Origin: Spongospora subterranea f. sp. subterranea
Taxonomy: Eukaryota > Endomyxa: Phytomyxea > Phytomyxea > Plasmodiophorida
Assembly (NCBI GenBank): GCA_049724395.1
Contig: JAUGWO010000239.1
Location: 1 to 58,112 of the forward strand
Direction: 5' to 3'
DNA length: 58,112 nucleotides
Shown here: positions 55,680-58,112 of the stretch, piece after piece
How positions within the stretch are numbered: position 1 is the first letter of the stretch
Layout: each line of letters begins with the position of its first letter
Position numbers and translations under genes: made by a program
The notes under the pieces: model-generated
What the model saw: only the letters and a program-made list of their open reading frames with translations
Told to the model about the DNA's origin: nothing
Databases searched by the model: none

Positions 55680-58112
55680 AAATAGTAAAAAGAGAGAATA
55701 GGAGAAAATAGGGAATGGAAGAGAGGATCAAAAGGTACATGAGGGCGAGGACCGTATAGATAAAGGTAGAGTCGGGCACAACATCACCTTCCCCCGGATT
55801 TCTTGGGCGAAGATTGGCGGCGGTGAGTGACGTTGAACGTGTGTGCCAGTATTGTTTCGAGCCAGCCGGACAGCATTGGGTTGAACTCCTTTGCGTAAGC
55901 AGGAAGGTCAACGACCGGTGGTCGGTGAAGAGATGAATGGGTTGCCCCAAATGTAGAAGCGAAGCTTCCGGAAAGTGAACACGATCGAGAGGAGCTCTCG
56001 TTTCGTCGCCGAATACTTGCGTTCTGCTGGCTGTAAAGCGCGGGCGACGAATGTGATCCACTGGTGGTTCGACACGATATCGGGCTGAGAAGGGTCGCTG
56101 AGCGGGTACAGGACGCCTGCAATACCGGTACCGGATGCGCGACGGCCACCTGGAGCTCCTTCGAGAAATCTGGAAAAGACAGAAACGGGGCTTGGGCCAG
56201 GATGGCCTTGGTGGCCGAGAACGGACGGTCATGTCTCGGGCTCCAGTGAGAATGCTACATCGTCGGAATGCTGCGAATCTCCTCGAGTGGGGCGGCCAGC
56301 GTTCAGTAATCTAAAATAAAATCCCGAAAATAATTCAGAAGTCCCAGATACTTGTGAAGTTGTTTGCCGGATGGGGGAGTGGGCCAACCTTCAACGTCGG
56401 TGAGCTTCCGCCTATCTATGGCGATACCCTGAGCGGACAGGACGTGACCCAGCAGGTTGAGAGTTCTGAAGAAGAAGCTGCACTTAGCGACTCTTAGGCG
56501 AAGATTGCGGCGGTGAGCAGGTCTATCGTCGCGCTGAGGTCGTCGAGGTGATCTTCGTTGCTGTGCGAACCAACTGTGATGTCGTCTTGAAACGGGACAG
56601 CGCAGTTGCTGTGTTGAAGCAAGGTGGCGATCGTACGCTGGAGGCCTCCCGATGTCGGCGTAAAACCGAACGGAGTGCCGACAAACATGAACTGACGTCC
56701 ATTCCACGAGAAGGCAACCTTTCCGCGGTCTGGGATGTGGATTGGGATCTGGAGGAAGCTCTGCTCGAGATCCAGGCTTGGAAACACCTTGCGACCTGCC
56801 AGTGTCTCGAAGATGTCGTGCACCCTTGGCATTGGAAAACGTTCCGATGTGAGGTTGGCGTCAAGAGCGCGCGGGTCGACACAGACGCGGCCGGGGATTT
56901 TGGGCTCCATCCGAGGTCTTCTTGGGGACGACCAACAGAGGATGGTTCCACTGACAAGAACGTGACGCTGGCCATGACCTTCCCGTCTTCAAGCCATTGA
57001 GATATTGGGGCATCGACAATAGGTTGGAGGCTGTGAGCCAGGCGGTACTGCCTCCGGTAGACTGGACTTTCGTCGTTCGTGTTCAAGTGGACGACGGCTT
57101 CATTGACCGGAATGGCTGGATTACGCTTGATTGCAGCCAGCAGGTTGGGATGTTGTCGAAACGGGTTGGCGGCGTCGGTATCCGAAGCTAGCGTCGGTAC
57201 CACGTCGTCGCTGCTGTCGTTGGCTTGACAAGCGATTGGAACGGGCAGACCGCCGATACTGATACGTAGTGGGCCGAAACGAATGCGGCCGATGATCACC
57301 CTGACTCCTTCTGGACGATCTCGAAACGATGGACGAACGTCTTGGAGTCTCATGTGAACGGGAGCTCGATTGACCCTAACCGGGGAACGGAGACGCCGAG
57401 TGTGCTCCGAGCGAAACGGTGCTGTTGGCCGGCGGGGCGATGAACGTTTTGCGAAAGACGGGAGGTAGTAATTCTAGCACATCTTCGGGGACGCTGGAGT
57501 GGGACGCGCCGCTGACAATGTAGCCGGGCTCGTGGAGAATGTCGCCTAGCACCACAGGAACAAAGAACCCTGTTGCGAATGGTCAGTGGATGACGAATGA
57601 ATCGTACGGGTCTCTGCGTCGAAGAGGTCCAGAACGTCGTCGACGGTGGCGTCGTATGACGATGGGTCTACCGATGCTTTGAGGGCAGGCTCGAGGATGT
57701 CCATCAGATGGCGAGACTGCTGCGTTCGGGGAGGCAGTGGGCACTGGTTCGAGAAGTGGGTGGCTGTATGACCTTTGAAGCATCGCACCGGCGGGGATGT
57801 AGGCGGCGTAGGATTAGACGACGTTTTCGAAAGAACGGTTACCGGGGTCGAGGCAATGTTCCCTGAGGAGCGGGACGCCCTGCACTCGGAGGAGTCGTGA
57901 GCCGAGGAATCGTGGAATGGGCACCATTTACGTGGACTTCTGCTATGGCTGGACGAAGGCCCTAACTTCATTTGCGCCTGACAGGACGCGTCGTCATGAC
58001 CGGCGGAGCGATGGCAGGTGCAACATTTGTACGATCGTTACTGGATGGCGATGAGGATTGAAGTTCGGTGGTTGGTTGCTGTATCCGATCACCGGGGCAA
58101 ATCGCGTTCAAG
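55680..58112 (-). mobile_element. Ty3/gypsy LTR retrotransposon fossil, running off the right edge
   Basis: On the minus strand, in gag-to-pol order from the right edge: a gag-type zinc-knuckle region (about 57780-57700), a protease-like region, a pol linker, reverse transcriptase (about 57000-56490) and RNase H (about 56250-55790). The order and motifs are Ty3/gypsy. It is broken, with several interruptions across the visible part, and cut by the window edge; no LTR is seen within the window. Old but still clearly recognisable. Confidence 0.9.

Noticed and set aside
1-58112. tRNA, rRNA or other structural RNA genes, telomere repeats.
   Set aside because: None recognised by eye on either strand; a covariance-model search would be decisive.

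Overview
The window comes from a eukaryotic nuclear genome. Almost every recognisable gene is split by GT-AG introns of about 50-65 bases. The conserved genes are typical eukaryotic housekeeping and signalling families: PP2A B56 subunit, WDR43/Utp5, WNK kinase, Popeye-type membrane protein, MED7, DDX56/Dbp9, PDCD2 and WRAP73. WNK and Popeye proteins argue against a fungus. Compact genes and secreted ankyrin proteins would suit a small-genome protist or a reduced, possibly parasitic eukaryote, but I cannot assign the lineage from sequence alone.

Layout: 0-5.2 kb is repeat-rich, with foldback elements, a broken LINE and a Myb/SANT-type transposon gene inserted in it. At 5.3-9.3 kb lies a many-exon ankyrin gene with a predicted signal peptide; a shorter paralogue is at 53.4-54.9 kb. 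A PP2A B56 gene follows (10.4-12.6 kb, minus). Then come inverted copies of a SET-domain fragment and an IS630/Tc1-type transposase in a large palindrome (13.0-16.0 kb). At 16-18.6 kb nothing is recognised. WDR43/UTP5 is at about 18.7-21.1 kb (minus), WNK at 23.9-28.1 kb, a Popeye-domain gene at 28.7-30.0 kb, and MED7 tail-to-tail with it (minus).

From 30.8 to 39.3 kb the region is accessory. It holds nested inverted copies of a Myb/NAM-type transposon gene joined to a duplicated MED7 5' end, a pogo-like transposon carrying an OTU-protease-like gene, a Harbinger/IS5-type transposase remnant, and pieces of Ty3/gypsy fossils. DDX56, PDCD2, a 13-copy 91-bp minisatellite and WRAP73 occupy 39.9-47.5 kb. 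Between 48 and 53 kb there are two related TA-target DNA transposons around a Harbinger-derived palindrome. The right edge (55.7-58.1 kb) is a Ty3/gypsy fossil.

The conserved genes serve separate core functions (ribosome biogenesis: WDR43, DDX56, PDCD2; transcription: MED7; signalling: WNK, B56, Popeye; cilium/centrosome: WRAP73) and show no operon-like logic. The most distinctive features are the modular secreted ankyrin family, the abundance of diverged foldback (inverted-duplicate) structures, two of which carry a short tandem duplication right beside the symmetry axis, and the OTU-carrying transposon.
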